Source of the DNA: Lactuca virosa
Lineage: Eukaryota > Streptophyta > Magnoliopsida > Asterales > Asteraceae
Direction: 5' to 3'
NCBI GenBank assembly: GCA_928212115.1
Contig: CAKMRJ010005523.1
Location: forward strand, 104,975,386-105,039,385
Length of the DNA stretch: 64,000 bases
In this document: in pieces, positions 34,498-45,284 of the stretch
Numbering within the stretch: position 1 is the stretch's first letter
Layout of the letters: each line of letters opens with the position of its first letter
Made by a program: the position numbers and the translations under genes
Notes under the pieces: model-generated
The model's database searches: none
What the model was told of the DNA's origin: nothing
The model's input: the letters and a program-made list of their open reading frames with translations, nothing else

Positions 34498-35102
34498 TAT
34501 TGGGGTCAACTTCCTCCTGCTCCCCTGTCGTTCTTATCTGTTGGACAATCCCTCTTGTAATGTCCTATTTCACCACAAAGGTGACATATGGGAATGGTTC
34601 CAACATTGGCAGTTGAAGTGATGAACTCAACCGGAGTTCTACATAAGCGGGCGGTATGCCTCTTCAAGTTGCGTGTATTTCAATGCAGCTTTCGGCAAAC
34701 TCCATGATGATGGTAGTTGGACTTGCTGCAGTGTGGGAGGTTTCCTAAATACGGCTCAGTCGGTGCTAGAATAACAGGGCTGATGGGGGTATTGACTGCC
34801 CCAGTTCGTTGCCCTCTGATAGGTTCTTGAGTTGAACAACTCCCTTTCTTGTTCTTCAACTTTCGTTTAAGGGTATTAGGCTTAAGGTTCAAGGTGTTCT
34901 TACAAGTAGGTGCTCGTTTCTGTACTTGGCCATCACCACGATCGGGGTTACTGATAACATTACTACTAACATTTGCATTGTTAGCATTAAGGTGTGCCAT
35001 GATAGTTGTTACAGCTGCTGTGACCGCAGCTTGAAACGTAGCTGCATCTATCTGAATGATTGGTATTTCGTTGGTGGGTTGGTAACATTTCTTTGGATGC
35101 AT
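34498..35102 (-). pseudogene. Element C short gag (capsid-less)
   Basis: ATG at 35102. The 140-codon frame starts MHPKKC and includes IDAATFQAAVTAAVTTIMAHL near residues 18-38, a motif shared with element D Gag (IDAATFQAAVSAAVIAVLAHL). It then passes straight to a basic region and the first, damaged zinc knuckle (LPHCSKSNYHHHGVC), ending at 34680. From 34679 to 34498 a further knuckle is readable in another frame (ICHLCGEIGHYKRDC). The large central Gag domain of gypsy elements is missing. Insertion E follows directly. Confidence 0.8.
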
Positions 35103-36701
35103 GATTCTGTTACATGATAAGAATTGAGCTCGTGAGCGACTATCGTCTCTCTAGATGTATTCTAACCATTTGTATCTATGTATTAATCTTTCGTTTTGTT
35201 ATATTATTCTTAATGATTCGACCTGCATGCCTATGATGCAGTCCTGGTAAGGAACATAATTAAGTTTCTAGAGTGGTTAGGAACCGAGTATCATCCGAAC
35301 TAAGTTACCTTCGTTCGGTGGATATCGTTTCCCAATTTTCGAAAATATTCGAAAACAATTCATAACAATGTCTATATAAAATAGACTTATGAATTTGGGA
35401 AGTAATCACTATCAATGAAGATTACGTGATCTGATTTATTGTTATTAGCCGTGACAGGAAAAGAGGATAAGCTCCAAACCTAATGTGAGTAATGAAATCA
35501 CTAACTCACTAGGTTGAACCGATTTACTAGTTATTACTTAGATGAAAAGGTGCTCAAATGCTTCACATGAATCATGTGTGGTTTTCCTTTGTTCTCTGTT
35601 CTATTCTGAGTGGTAATGATTTGTTTCCTCCTGGTATCTATAGCGTGTCCTTCTCCTCTGTAGGTATATTGAATTCCTGAGCTGTCTTACTTCTGATTCT
35701 AACACTGATCCCCATTACTTCATAATGAAGATTTTGAATCTCGGAAGTTCATGCGAATCTCTCATTGGTGTCCTTAATAGGGTAAGGGCAGTAAATGATT
35801 TCTATAGTTTATCTGTTTCTTTCTTGGAATTCTCCTAATTAAATTCTATTGGATCCTCCTTGACTCTTCTATTGATTGTTGGAGTAACTATGTTTATCTA
35901 ATGGGTGTATACGAGAATGGGAATGTCTAAAGAATCTATGAGAAAATTTGAATTTTTACGAAGGTGATTCTTTCTGGTCCTTCTAAAATCACATGGTGTG
36001 TACCAATTATATATAATCCAGATCAAATAGACCTTTGAATAACTAATCCTACTCTAAAACCACATCCAAACAAGGAAAAGGAAGTAGAGTGAAAATCACA
36101 TATTCTAAGTCTATAAAATCTCGACTATATATAACCTTAACGTATCCACTTAGTAATAATAGACTTATCAGCAAAGATCTTTTTAACATTTCCTTAAAGG
36201 TATGTAAAATACCGCCATGCTATTTTAGTTATGAGTTTGATTCTTGTACTTCTAGGTATAAGAACTTGACAAGTTTTCAGTTTTCTTGTTATAGCATCCT
36301 AAAATACTCCCATAGTATTTTAGTCTTTATGTTTGGTTCTAGAATTCTTCTGGTACTTAGGTAAGTTTTAGACCAGTTGCAACACTACAATCACTCCCCA
36401 AACACGTGTTGGTCATATCTCGGATGAATATAGTTAATCAGGCTATATTGATCCCAGATATGATTACGTCACTGTCTAGGTTTAACTGCAATGTCCAACT
36501 TCCAAATACTTTAGTTTTTTTCTTCTTGTGATACTCATTCTGGTATATATACTCTGCATGTACTTATACTTTTATAAAATATTGTTATATTTTTAAAGTA
36601 TAACTCTTGGTCAGAGTGTTTTTATCCCAATGGGTTTATAGTTGTATATCTTTTATGACTGATATACTGAGTTCACTATAAACACTGCTCTGATACAATT
36701 C
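35103..36701 (-). other. Element C leader, primer site and hairpin
   Basis: About 1.6 kb without a gene. The primer site 36687-36697 is damaged (minus TGTATCAGAGC, one base short). The part at about 36370-36660 aligns with the start of element D's internal region (46163-46450), so it is Tekay-like leader. A conserved-loop hairpin lies at about 35995-36150. The gag ATG is preceded by TGTAACAG|AATC, acceptor-like. Confidence 0.75.
35995..36150 (-). repeat. Conserved-loop hairpin (element C leader)
   Basis: Loop at 36060-36082 (ccacatccaaacaaggaaaa + gga). Inner stem ACTCTA/TAGAGT, outer AT-rich arms with tatatataa on both sides. Confidence 0.8.
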
Positions 36702-37129
36702 AGTCGCACCCCCAAACCAGATCGGCGGAAACGTTCGGGGGTGAAGGACTTTAGGTAAGTATCACAACACATGCAATATAGTAATCAATGTACAAACAAC
36801 CATTGCATTAATAAGTATAAGTTTTACATAAGTGTTCAAACATTACATATTGAAACACTAAAGTAGGTACAGTAGAAGACAAGAGTCGCGGTACTGTACT
36901 AGGTTGTCTTCTCAAAAGCTTCGGGAGTGTACCTGTCTACTGGATTCCTGAGAATACAAGTTATTTGGAAAGAGTAGATCAGCATTTAAGCTGGTGAGAT
37001 CATAAGTATTTTAGTTCTGTTAAGTATACCTTATGTTCTTTGGATAAGTTCACTGGTTTCTCCAAGAAATCCTATATTTCCTGAGGTGATTAAGTGATAA
37101 CCTCAACAGTTTCCCTCTGTAATTACTTA

Positions 37130-37270
37130 GTTTATACTGATTATATATAACCCAATATCGAATGGACAGTCAAATGTGTGTATCTGCCCTAAGCCCACAA
37201 CCAAACAAGGAACATGAAGTAAGGCGGAAGTCACACATTTCACTGTCAATCAGATATTACTAATGTATAA
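37130..37270 (-). repeat. Conserved-loop hairpin (LTR C, inner copy)
   Basis: Arms tatataacccaatatcgaat... and ...aatcagatattactaatgta pair over about 38 positions. Loop at 37195-37217. In the 3' LTR (8330-8400) the loop and one inner arm are deleted. Confidence 0.85.
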
Positions 37271-38019
37271 CTATGGCGTAGCAACTAAGGAATTATAGAA
37301 TTAACCACTAAAGTCCTTTATGTTATACTAGTTTACTGAAAGTAACTGACTAGATTCCCATTTGTAAAAGTGGTTTAATCCCATAAACCGTTCTCTTTGT
37401 ATTCATGTTTTGTATTTGTATTCCTTTATAAAAACTTGTAACTGAGAGTGTGCCTAGCTCCACCAGCTGTTATTGAAAACTGTATTGAACCATTGTATTT
37501 TGTATTCCTCAAACTGGTACTTTGAAAGTGTACTTTCGTTTAGTTGTTTATACACTAACGTATTGTTAATATCTTTTTAATGAGTTATTATAACCATACT
37601 ATGACTGATGGCCTGAAACAAACGCTTTGTGGGCGTTTAGACTGGTGATAACAATTGTCACTCATAGGCTTATAAACCTGACTGTAGCTAGCATCCTGAG
37701 TGCAGGGTTGTCAATCCCGATATAGATCTACACACACTTCTTTCGATCCCCGGCTGGAGATTCTGGTTATAATGTCAGGAATTTTCCTATGTTGTCTAAA
37801 ATGAATTAAACAACCTGAACTTAGTGTCTCATAAAAAGAATATAAATGTTACATGTGTATTATTTATGAAAAGCCCAATCATTCTGAAATAATGATTGAC
37901 AGTGTGTTCTTGAATTAGAATTTCTGACATGTATTTGATAAGTGTAAACCCTTGATTTATTTTGAATCAAAACCCTGGTTTCTTGTAAAACAGTGTATTT
38001 TAGTATACTTGAATCACGA

Positions 38020-38290
38020 ATTATTACCACGTGTTTGCTAACTCGGGTACTCTGTATAGTACCTTCGCTAATGCAAACCCGACAGAATGTATTATTACCT
38101 CATGTTTGCTAACTCGGGTACTCTGTATAGTACCTTTGCTAATGCAAACCCGACAGGATATATTATTACCTCGTGTTTGCTAACTTGGGCACTGTGTATA
38201 GTACCTTTGCTAATGCAAACCCGGCATTACCACGTGTTTGCTAAGTCTGGTACTCTGTATAGTACCTTTGTTAATGCAAACCAGGTATGA
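38020..38290. repeat. 71-bp tandem repeat x4 (LTR C 5' copy)
   Basis: Same unit as 9175-9385. The fourth copy begins at about 38227 and is shortened. The left breakpoint of the large tandem duplication (38254) lies inside this fourth copy. Confidence 0.9.
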
Positions 38291-38539
38291 TGTATGTTTA
38301 CTTCTTTAATATGTTGTTCGTATATTAAAGGTATTATACATATCTTGGTATAGTTGAATGAATTTTGGTAATTTCCTTGGAAAGTATACAGTCGTGAATC
38401 ATACTTGTATATTTAGTTTTGAATCATAAATTATACCTATTATAATTTATATGTTCTATCTGATTAGCATGAATTCTCATGGAATATCACCTTTGCTCAG
38501 CCTGATATAAAGGTAATCATACTAAAAGGAGTAACCTTT

Positions 38540-38700
38540 TAGACTCATATATATATATATATGTATAATATATATATATATAATTAAGAAGGAAACGACC
38601 TTCGGACAAATAACACAACCTTAATTCCACATCCAAACAAGGAAAAAGATATAAGATAATTCATTAGTCCTAAGCCCTTCAAATCTTATTTATATATTTA
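38540..38700 (-). repeat. Conserved-loop hairpin (LTR C, outer copy)
   Basis: Loop at 38627-38649; the equivalents are 9690-9712 in the 3' LTR, 3992-4014 in LTR B and 48166-48188 in the duplicated copy. Arms taattaagaaggaaacg and cccttcaaatcttat pair imperfectly. Confidence 0.8.
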
Positions 38701-39862
38701 TACATATATACACATGATTTTGGCATATATAATTTGAAATAGTTTATAAACATTTTTCTAAGAATTTAACGGAGTTTACATGACTTTTAAGATTTAACAT
38801 GGCTTTAAGTTATTTTGGAAGTAGTTGATAATTCTTAAAAGCATACGGAAATTTTCTGTGTGATTATTATCACACACAGTTATTAACACAATTTATTATT
38901 GTGTTAAACTTGTATTCCCCCCTAAAAAGCATTTAAAAACCATTGAAAAGGTAAATTATAGGGGTATGAACTCACTTTGATAAGCGGTGATTCGTGCAGC
39001 GTTTTGTTTCCCGTAAATAGTTTATTTGACGAGAAATCGGCTCAAACCGGGCAGAGTTTCGACAGGAGAGAGGATGACTTCTCGAGAATTCCGGGGCTCC
39101 GGGGCTTGCTTCGGGCTTTAGACACAATACTGAGGCCTTGGGGGTCGTGAGAAAGTTAAGGGGGTGAAAATGTGAATTTTGGGGTGAAAAAGTCCTCTTA
39201 GCCGAGGAGTCTCGCACCCTTTATATAGGGGTGCGAGGGTGCGGTCCGAAGGCGGTTCAGCAGCCACCTGGCGAGGCGAGAAGGTGGGTCAGCAGCTACA
39301 TGGCAGTCATGCGAAGTGTACACGGGGCGAGGCTTCGGACGTGGAGGCTTCTGAGTGGGCGGAACCTCGGTCCAATGGGGAGGTGCCACGAGGGTCAGAG
39401 GAGCATCCGAGGAGTGTCCGGGGGTGTCTCCTGCGAAGGTGTTGGCTTCTTACTGGACCTCAGATTCGGACCAATCAGCGACGGACACGAGCATCATCGA
39501 ACCAATCAGCAGCGAACACGTGGAGGCTATACGCGAAGGGTGACGTGTCCGAAGAGTGACATGCGAAATTTCTCGGTTATCCACAATTTCTCGAAATTCA
39601 TAACTCGGATTTTCGAACAGTGTTTCTCGAAATTTCTCGGTTATCCACAATTTCTCGAAATTTCTCGGTTATCCACAATTTCTCGAACAGTGTTTTGCCG
39701 GTTTTGTCGCGGATTTTCGATTGGTCATAACTTCTTCGTTATAACTCGGATTTCAATGTTCTTTATGTTTTTGGAAACCTTGTTACAAACTCTACCACTT
39801 GGTTCATCCCAATTACGATTATTGATCAATTTATTTTTGACCAAATTTTGACTGGTGTCACA

Positions 39863-40960
39863 CGGTAGTCTATGCACATGCAGAATGATCCATCCTTCTT
39901 CTTTACGAACAAAATCGGTGCTCCCCAAGGTGAGAACCTTGGTCTTATGAAACCTTTGCTAAGGAGTTCGTTAAGCTGGCTGGATAATTCTTGCATTTCA
40001 GAAGGTGCAAGACGATAGGGGGATTTGGCTACAAGGGTAGCTCTAGGGATTAAGTTGATTCGGAATTCGACTTGTCGTTCGGGAGGTACTCCTGGAAGAT
40101 CATCGGGAAAAATATCGGGAAAGTTGTAGACCTTGGGAATGCTCGCGATATCTTTAATTCTTGCTTTTTGTCTACCACGTGAGCTAAGAAAGCACAATAC
40201 TCTTTGTGAAGGTACTTCTGTGCCTTGATGCAAGAAATGATCTGAAGGTTCGTTCCGGGTTTGTCGCCATAGATAATAAGAGTTTCATTAGTTGGCAAGT
40301 TCAAACGGATAGCTCTTTCATAACATAGGATGTCGGCATGGTCGGGGCACAACCAATCCATACCTATTATGATGTCAAAACTTTTGATAGAGATCGGCAT
40401 AAGGTCTATTGGAAAAGACAAGTCATTCAAGGTAAGGGTACATCCTATGTATATATCATTGGTGGATTCGGATTTCCCTTTAGCCATTTCTACTGTGAAA
40501 GTTTCATTTAGTGGTTGGGAGTTTTGATTAAGTAGATGTTTAGAATTATGGCTCACGAAGCTCCTCTCAGCACCACAATCAAATAGAATGCATGCATAAG
40601 TATTGTTGAGAAGGAACGTACCCGTGACCACTGCAGGGTCTGTCACCGCTTCTTCATGACGCAGTGCTAGAATCCTCCCAACACCACCGACATTTCCAGC
40701 TTTTGGACAATCCTTCTTGAAATGCCCCACATCACAGCATTGGTAGCATGCTCGGCCTACTCCAGCGGCAGGTACTTGGTTAAGTGGTTGGGGTGGTATT
40801 CTACAGAATCGGGCAGTATGCCCTTTCCTGTTGCAGTTACGGCACTGCATTTCTTGGCAATTTCCGTTGTGGTGAAAATTGCACTTGTTGCATTTAGGGA
40901 GGGTACCAGCATAGGGCTTAGTTAGCGTAAGGTTATTAGGGACAACAACAGGTACAGTAG
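39863..40960 (-). pseudogene. Element B gag zinc knuckles, protease and RT start (unit 1)
   Basis: Upstream half of element B. From 40960: a CX2CX2HX4C knuckle (CNKCNFHHNGNC), then CRNCNRKGHTARFC and CYQCCDVGHFKKDC. The aspartic protease follows: ILFDCGAERSFVS (DCG in place of the usual DSG/DTG) and IIIGMDWL. Next comes the protease-RT linker, and RT begins with LSKGFIRPRFSPWGAPILFVKKKDGSF and CIDYR, where element C cut it. A frameshift near 40050-40230 separates the protease frame from the RT frame. Gag upstream of the knuckles was lost at the insertion of G. Confidence 0.88.
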
Positions 40961-41271
40961 TGTTAGAACAAATTTCTAGTAGGATCGATAGATGCTAAGC
41001 AGAAAAACAATAAATGACGCAATGAAGAACACATGAATGGTTTAACTGATGTTGAATGATTAAGCTTTAACACCTCAGAAGAGCTCGATTAGGAACTTCG
41101 ACTGTAGAGGTGTTTAGGGTTACAAGAGCAATAATGATAATAATCACGACAATATCTAAGGCATACATGCATGCACTATTTATAGCTTAACCCTAATTAA
41201 TAATCACGGATGGACAGGCCCAATCTGGATATATAAAACAAAGCCCATGACGCAACATAAAATACCCAACA

Positions 41272-42269
41272 ATCTTCTCCTTTTCGTCAATGGAACCGAG
41301 AGCTCAGTTCGGTTGAGCTATAGAAGACTTCTTGATAGTCTTGAACACCTTCGGTATAATGGCCAATAGAGTATGACGAAAAGTGATATACCACCAAAGC
41401 ATGTCCGTGAAGTTCTTCTTATGTGACTCAGTGTTCTGCTTGCATCGATCGATGATATTATTTATGTGCTCCAAGCAGTCCATTGAGAACAGATGCTTAT
41501 CAACAATAGCGAAAAGAAATCTGTTAGCTTCGCCTCTTGTGAACATCACTGTGAGATGTGTAGAATCAATTTCCCCATCTTCATCTTGTTCACATCTCCA
41601 GGTTTTGCAGTTGGTTTCTTCTTCAAAACTTTAGCAATCTCCTGATCCATTGCAGCAACTTCATGGACATAAGAAGCCAACATCCTCTTCAGATGATCTA
41701 GGATCGGCTCATACTCCTTCGCATTAGTGAGCAATATGTTAAACAACAAGATCCAATCATGAGGATTCAAGTTAGGAAGATCTGCCAGGGATATAACAGA
41801 AACCGATTTGTCTGAACCTCGGGTTATTTTGAAATTAACATTGACAAACTTCCCTGCAGGCGAAGGTTTCAGCACCTTGACTGTTATAATCTTCTATGCA
41901 CTCCACGTCAGGTACTGAGGCTGACCGAACCTGATATAAAAATCGATAAGTTCACGATCAACTTGAGGGTGAGGTGAGGGAACTTGAACAGTTGAATCAA
42001 AGAAGTGAAAAGTAAATGCCATTCGTGTGATAGGCATATCAAACTGTGAGTCCCTTGAATTCTCGCAATCAAACGAAGCTACAGGTTCCAGCCAGTACAC
42101 GCTTGGAAACTCTGTCGCTTCTTTGATGAGTGTTTCCCTAGTCCAAGGAGGAAACAAGGCCTTTTTGCAAATTAAGGCATCTTGCGCTTCCTTTTTTTCG
42201 CTCCCTCTCTTCTGCTTCCTTTGCAACCCGAAGGGTTTCATCCAACTCCTTATCCCTTTTCTTCCGCTT
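41272..42269 (-). pseudogene. Element G ORF3, C-terminal part (unit 1)
   Basis: Same blocks as E: YWLEPVASFDCENSRDSQFD, FGQPQYLTW, DLPNLNPHDWILLFNILL, YVHEVAAMDQEIA, MLWWYITFRHTLLAIIPKVFK. The frame is broken by a stop near 41894, another near 41546 and an indel in a T-run near 42190. Conservation with E at the protein level despite divergent LTRs suggests this ORF was once under selection. Confidence 0.85.
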
Positions 42270-42449
42270 TGTGACAACCCAAAATTTCTATTCTGTACAA
42301 CCAGTCACTTCAATAGAAGTCAGAACTGTTTCTGCTAACTTTCAAGCTTTTTGGTGTCAGATTGAGTGTTTTAAATTTAGTACTTTAGGAGATAGCAGGA
42401 GAGAGGATACCCTAGGGTTTATTGTGCAACAATAAAGTCTCAAAACTCC

Positions 42450-43275
42450 AAGAGTTTGGAGTTTACGGCCTAAACATGGTGTTTACGGCCGTAAACCCGA
42501 AGGGTTATAAAAATGGCACTTAGCCATTTTATTCACTTTTGCACATTTTCAAGAACTAGAACTCAAATCCTCTCAAGTAGCATCCAATTTTCCTTCTTGA
42601 TCTTCAACTTTGTAAGTGTTTCTTGCCCTAATTAGTTGATATCTTACTTAATCTAGTGATCTTACATGCTTCCATCCGTGAAATCATTCCATTTGTGTAG
42701 ATCTTCAAGTGTTCTTAGTTTCACCAAGAACACCAAGAACACATACTAGTGTTCTTGGACTTTTAACACCCTTTCAAGCTTCTACATAGTAAGTACTCTT
42801 ACCTTGGCTTGTTATAAGGCTTGTTACACTTCTTAATCACCTAGAAAACACAAAGGAACACAAGATCAAAGGTGCTTACGGTCCAAACATGTTCTTGGCC
42901 GTAAACCCTAATGAAGGGGCCATTGTCTGCCCTAGCCCCTTACCAAGCCTTGGATACTAGTCTAGATCACATCCTTGAAGTGTATAGGACTTAAAACATC
43001 AAAAAGACCAATAACCATTAGAGTTTACGGCCGTAAACTCATGGAGAAATGGTCCATGGGCCGTAAACTCTGCAAAGGGGTGAACTGGTGCCCCAATCAC
43101 TTCCTAAGGCTTAGACTTGAAGTTAGGATGCTTCATTATGACTTTTAGGATTTCAAAACACAAAATGGTAGAAGTACCATGAGTTTACGGCCATAAACTC
43201 ATGGGTTTACGACCGTAAACTCCAAGGGAGTTGGTCCCAAAACCGTAAACTCCAAAAGAGTTTACCCTTGGACCC
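42450..43275 (+). promoter_or_regulatory. LTR H promoter and palindrome array
   Basis: TATAAAA at 42506-42512. Directly upstream are ggagtttacggcctaaac and the perfect 16-bp palindrome gtttacggccgtaaac (about 42480-42496). Further full or half copies lie downstream at about 42873-42910, 43021-43075, 43180-43225 and 43237-43280 (gagtttacggccgtaaactc type). The arrays recur at 52400-53220 and 61380-62200. Confidence 0.6.
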
Positions 43276-43506
43276 TAAACTCAAATGCAAGGCCCTACAA
43301 CCCTTAGATGCAATCCTTAGTACTTATAGCACTTGAATCAAGTGTTTTACATGTCCTAGGATGTCTTAACTTGATTAATTAGTTGTTAAATGACTAATTG
43401 GATACATATATGTGTTATTATATGCTAACTAGGATCCTTGTGTGTGCTCAAGTCTTCACTTGACACTTAGCATCCTATAACATCCGTTAATCCAAACCAC
43501 TCACTA

Positions 43507-43515
43507 CAGGTGAGT
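43507..43515 (+). promoter_or_regulatory. Splice-donor-like site in LTR H
   Basis: CAG|GTGAGT, a full match to the 5' splice consensus, about 1 kb downstream of TATA. Copies at 53439 and 62424. A conserved T-rich block and G-run follow. Confidence 0.45.
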
Positions 43516-43669
43516 ACATACCCCCTTAATTAACCTTTTAAATGTTTTTAAATGCTTTTATGGGGGGGATACAAGTTGATCTATTATAGTTATTACATCA
43601 ATCACATGTGATTAATAACTACCAAGCAAGTGGATTTCTTACGTTTCAAACTGTGTTCAAACTGTTTTA

Positions 43670-43775
43670 CAAACTCGGTTACATTTCAAACTGCTTTTAC
43701 TAAACTCTGTTACATTTCAAACTGCTTTTACTAAACTCTGTTACATTTCAAACTGCTTTTACTAAACTCTTTTAC
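43670..43775. repeat. 31-bp tandem repeat in LTR H
   Basis: gttacatttcaaactgcttt(tactaaactct) at about 43678, 43709 and 43740. Three copies in the duplicate and two in the D LTR (about 62593-62655). Confidence 0.85.
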
Positions 43776-43839
43776 ATGTCAAATACTTTCATTAAACTCT
43801 TTTGAACTTATATTCTGTAAATTGTGTATCTATATAGAT

Positions 43840-43995
43840 ATAGTTATATAAGTAGGATTGAAAGGACTTAGGACTGATAGCTCACCCTACCTCCTGTTCC
43901 TCGTTTGGTTGTGGACTTAGGGTATCGGTTATTTGTCCGAAGGTCGTTTGAATCCTAGCTATATATTATGTATATGTATATAGATATAAAAGTTC
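43840..43995 (+). repeat. Conserved-loop hairpin (LTR H, unit 1)
   Basis: Loop at 43892-43914 (tcctgttcctcgtttggttg + tgg). Inner stem ACCCTA/TAGGGT, then GGACTGATAGC pairing with ...TATTTGTCC. AT-rich outer arms. Copies at 53828-53850 and 62776-62798 (loops). Confidence 0.85.
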
Positions 43996-44173
43996 CGTCT
44001 TTCTATTCAATACCTTTGGGTAGCAAAGGTATACAACATCTTCATACATACAAACCATACTACTAGTAAACTACAATAGGCGTAGTTTAGGAAGTTACTA
44101 ATACTATTACTAGAACAATGAAACATACAAGGAGTCAGTTCATACATACATACTAGACACAGAAAGAACACAC

Positions 44174-44285
44174 AATACAGCTAGTACACACTATACATTA
44201 CAATACAGCTAGTACACACTATACATTACAATACAGCTAGTACACACTATACATTACAATACAGCTAGTACATACTATACATTAT
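44174..44285. repeat. 28-bp tandem repeat x4 in LTR H
   Basis: aatacagctagtacacacta(tacattac), starts at 44174, 44202, 44230, 44258. Repeated at 54110-54221 and 63057-63160. Confidence 0.9.
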
Positions 44286-45284
44286 ACTAGGGAACATACT
44301 ATTGTGCAAAATAGAGAGAACATACATACATACTAGACAGAGAGAGAACATACAATACAGCTAGTACATACAATACATATACAAGTACATTACACAGTTA
44401 TGTGAGCCACGTAACGGGGCATGGCATCACCTGTCATGGCTCGTTTTCTATCTAGAATCTCCTTAAATGGGGAGCGTTGAGTTTGTGTATAGATCTATAC
44501 TGGATTGTCTATTCTACACCTTGCTGCTCGCTACAGTGGGACTTGCAAGTCTACGGGTGCCAAACGTCATTCCTTCCGACGTCTTACATCGTCGTGTTAC
44601 TAGTCGGTAGTATGGTACAGGCCGATCACATAATACTTTAAATGACAAATGGTTTAAGGTAGTTAGTACAACAGTAGTTACTTAATACAATACTACACTA
44701 CTATTTTATTTCCCCATTGCATTCACTTTGTGATCTTCACACAATGAACTGTAATGCAACAACTATATTTTTGGTTAATGATAGTCAGATTTGGGAAAAT
44801 ACATACTCTTACAAGAGACACACACAGTTACTTGATGCCTTGGTAGAAGGCTACTTTTAGTAGAAAAACATAGGGTTTTCTAGGAGATTCAAACATTTTA
44901 CAAACATTCACAAACTTTTACAAACTTACACATCACATACTTACAAGAACTTTCATACAATTACAGACACTAAAATACTTATGATCTCACCAGATTTAAA
45001 GCTGATACTCGCTTTCAAAATAACTTGTATTCTCAGGTCACCAGTAGATAGGTACCGATGCAGGGTTTAGAGAAGATGGAGCTCGTTCAAGACTCATCTT
45101 TCATTTTGATTTATATTTTGGTGTCTATTAAACTTGACAGAACACACTTGTATTAAAATTATATTATTAATGCAATGGATGATGTTGTTGCTTGTTTTCT
45201 ACTATTCATTGTTGTGATACTGTACTTGACGTCCTCCGCCCCCGAACGTTTCCGCCGTTCTTTGTTATGGGGTGTGACACGTTT

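Larger units (their letters stand above)
7893..39862 (-). mobile_element. Element C: Tekay-like Ty3/gypsy, non-autonomous
   Basis: Both LTRs are present (7893-11327 and 36702-39862), with minus-strand TGTGACACC...GTGCGACA ends and a perfect target duplication cggta. The internal region is 11328-36701, but 13545-34492 of it is the later insertion E. What remains is about 4.4 kb: leader, a short gag, two hairpins and a decayed integrase. RT and RNase H are absent. C must have been moved by proteins of a relative. Confidence 0.9.
36702..39862 (-). repeat. 5' LTR of element C (about 3161 bp)
   Basis: Homologous to 7893-11327. The inner end is slightly damaged (agtcgcaccc instead of tgtcgcaccc). 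The outer end ...tggtgtcaca is followed by TSD cggta (39863-39867). It holds both LTR hairpins, four 71-bp repeats and the TATA inverted repeat at 39211-39237. About 390 bases are replaced near 39590-39690 by three short repeats of aatttctcggttatccacaa. Confidence 0.9.
42270..45279 (+). repeat. Element H: solo Tekay-like LTR (unit 1)
   Basis: 3010 bp, TGTGACAACCC...GGGGTGTGACA, plus orientation, without any internal region. The flanks are cgctt (42265-42269) and cgttt (45280-45284), a TSD with one mismatch. Ignoring the LTR and one flank copy, ORF3 of G reads through in frame (ALKRKKRDKEL), which confirms a solo LTR inside G. It is nearly identical to the 3' LTR of element D, so it is the same family. 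Confidence 0.92.

Noticed and set aside
38020..38290. Regular 71-bp repeats, considered as a CRISPR-like array
   Set aside because: The whole unit repeats with no unique spacers, it lies in a plant LTR, and no cas-like gene is near. The 28-bp array at 44174 is rejected for the same reason.
42270..45279. LTR H as the missing 5' LTR of element D
   Set aside because: It is flanked on both sides by ORF3 of element G with a near-perfect TSD, and no primer site follows it, so it is a solo LTR of the same family.
45159..45284. C-terminal tail of the 318-residue frame over element G (KRVTPHNKERRKRSGAEDV...)
   Set aside because: It is LTR H sequence read through by chance; the ORF3 part ends at 45285. 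The same holds at 55097-55222.
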